Of a stretch of DNA of 5,611 nt, positions 4,918 through 5,611 are shown one piece after another. A model generated the notes under the pieces. That model saw only the letters and a list, made by a program, of their open reading frames with translations. It had not been told where the DNA came from and made no database searches. Both the position numbers and the translations under genes were made by a program. The DNA lies in contig DBFBGQ010000054.1 of NCBI GenBank assembly GCA_048201975.1, positions 1-5,611 on the forward strand. Direction: 5' to 3'. Position 1 is the first letter of the stretch. Each line of letters begins with the position of its first letter. Source of the stretch: Egerieenecus sp048201975. GTDB lineage: Bacteria > Bacillota > Clostridia > Christensenellales > Aristaeellaceae.

Positions 4918-5611
4918 TTACTTGGCCAGGCTGTTCAGGGCATTGACCACCACGGTGGAAGTGATGGTGGCCCCGGAAACCTCGTCCACATCCTCGCCCA
5001 GGGTCACCGGCAGTGTCTTGCCAATGAACTGGGAGGTGAATTCCTCCTCGGAGCACTTCTGGCCGCGGCCGGGAGTCTCGTCGGGGGTCTCCACCGTCAG
5101 GGAAACCACCTTGCCGTCCTCCAGCACCGCCTTGACGGTCACGATGCCGCCAAAGCCCTGATGGCTGGCCACCAGCTGATTCTCATCGGCGGGCGCGGCT
5201 TCTTCCTCGGTCTCTTCCTCCGCAGGCGCGGCCAGGCTGTTCAGCGCGTCCACCACTGCCGTGGAGGTAATGGTGGCACCGGATACGGCTTCCACGTCCT
5301 CGCCCAGGGTGATAGGCAGGGTCTTCCCGATGAACTGCGCCGTGAAGTCTTCCTCCGCGCACTTCTGGCCGAAGCCCGCGGTCTCCCCGCTGGCGTCCAC
5401 CGTCAGCGCGGTGATGGCGCCGTTGTCAAGCGTCGCCGTTACGGTCACGTCGCTGGCGAAGCCCTTCATAGAGGCGGTAGCTTCCTCGCCCGCGGCGGGC
5501 GCGGCTTCTTCCTCGGTCTCTTCCTCAACAGTTTCCTCCGCAGGCGCGGCCAGGCTGTTCAGCGCGTCCACCACCGCCGTGGAGGTGATGGTGGCGCCGG
5601 CCACAGCGTCC
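4918..5611 (-). CDS. Multi-domain FMN-binding (flavinylated) protein, 3' part
   Basis: The visible 230 C-terminal residues contain one partial and two complete FMN-binding domains (PF04205 type). In this family FMN is attached by a phosphoester bond to Thr in an SGAT-like motif by the flavin transferase ApbE, outside the cytoplasm. Counting from the right-edge codon, the acceptor motifs are AGATITS (acceptor T7), SGATITS (T113) and SGATITS (T215). Each complete domain carries an ET-x-G-x-GQKC segment (C84, C186) and the shared QFIGKTLP-x-TLGEDV stretch. Low-complexity linkers rich in Glu, Ala and Pro (about 21-45 and 127-144) separate the domains like beads on a string. The N-terminus, where a signal peptide or membrane anchor should be, lies outside the window. 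The protein is likely an extracytoplasmic electron carrier. The stop is TAA (4920-4918), and a terminator follows. No ApbE or membrane redox partner is in view. Confidence 0.85.
   Translation of the reverse strand, partial: DAVAGATITSTAVVDALNSLAAPAEETVEEETEEEAAPAAGEEATASMKGFASDVTVTATLDNGAITALTVDASGETAGFGQKCAEEDFTAQFIGKTLPITLGEDVEAVSGATITSTAVVDALNSLAAPAEEETEEEAAPADENQLVASHQGFGGIVTVKAVLEDGKVVSLTVETPDETPGRGQKCSEEEFTSQFIGKTLPVTLGEDVDEVSGATITSTVVVNALNSLAK
4924..5611 (-). repeat. Tandem in-gene repeat encoding FMN-binding modules
   Basis: The coding sequence repeats as units of 306 bp (4924-5229) and 318 bp (5230-5547), with a third copy entering at 5548-5611. Unit lengths are multiples of three, so the frame is kept. 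Across a 61-nt stretch at the junction (5222-5282 against 5540-5600), I count only three base differences, all silent. The rest of the units is more diverged in protein sequence. Confidence 0.8.

Noticed and set aside
5160..5230. Repeated GA/CT-rich stretches considered as a CRISPR or satellite array
   Set aside because: They encode the Glu/Ala-rich linkers of the FMN-binding protein. Spacing follows the protein modules (306 and 318 bp), not a CRISPR periodicity.

Overview
The window looks like chromosomal DNA of a strictly anaerobic, fairly GC-rich Firmicute, most likely a gut-type Clostridia. This is inferred from strong AGGAGG-type ribosome binding sites, a two-domain rubrerythrin, an EstA-like esterase, and short intergenic regions with intrinsic terminators. 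Every gene I can support lies on the minus strand, so transcription runs from high to low coordinates.

Region by region, in transcription order: (1) 4918-5611 is the 3' part of a protein built from tandem FMN-binding modules, which are covalently flavinylated extracytoplasmic domains; the gene enters from beyond the right edge. It ends at a strong intrinsic terminator (4852-4883). (2) 3412-4833 encodes a 473-residue fusion of two N-terminal ACT domains, a helical linker and a metallo-beta-lactamase-fold hydrolase. Its ribosome binding site sits directly behind the preceding terminator. (3) 2755-3297 (rubrerythrin), 1890-2660 (serine esterase) and 1230-1853 (hexapeptide sugar O-acetyltransferase) lie close together and could form one transcript. 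It would end in hairpins at 1119-1231. (4) 1-1080 is of a different kind. It is visibly more AT-rich and holds a 5'-truncated phage terminase large subunit overlapping a head-closure (head-tail joining) gene. After these comes an AT-rich leader and the first 13 codons of what is probably an insertion-sequence transposase leaving the left edge. This reads as a decayed prophage remnant invaded by a mobile element.

The chromosomal block combines peroxide or oxygen defence (rubrerythrin), extracytoplasmic flavin redox chemistry (FMN-binding repeats), an acyl-ester hydrolase next to an acetyltransferase, and a ligand-sensing hydrolase of unknown substrate. No defence system, CRISPR array, tRNA or rRNA is visible. 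The least ordinary items are the ACT-ACT-MBL fusion, the recently duplicated FMN-binding modules, and the terminator adjoining the ACT-MBL ribosome binding site.
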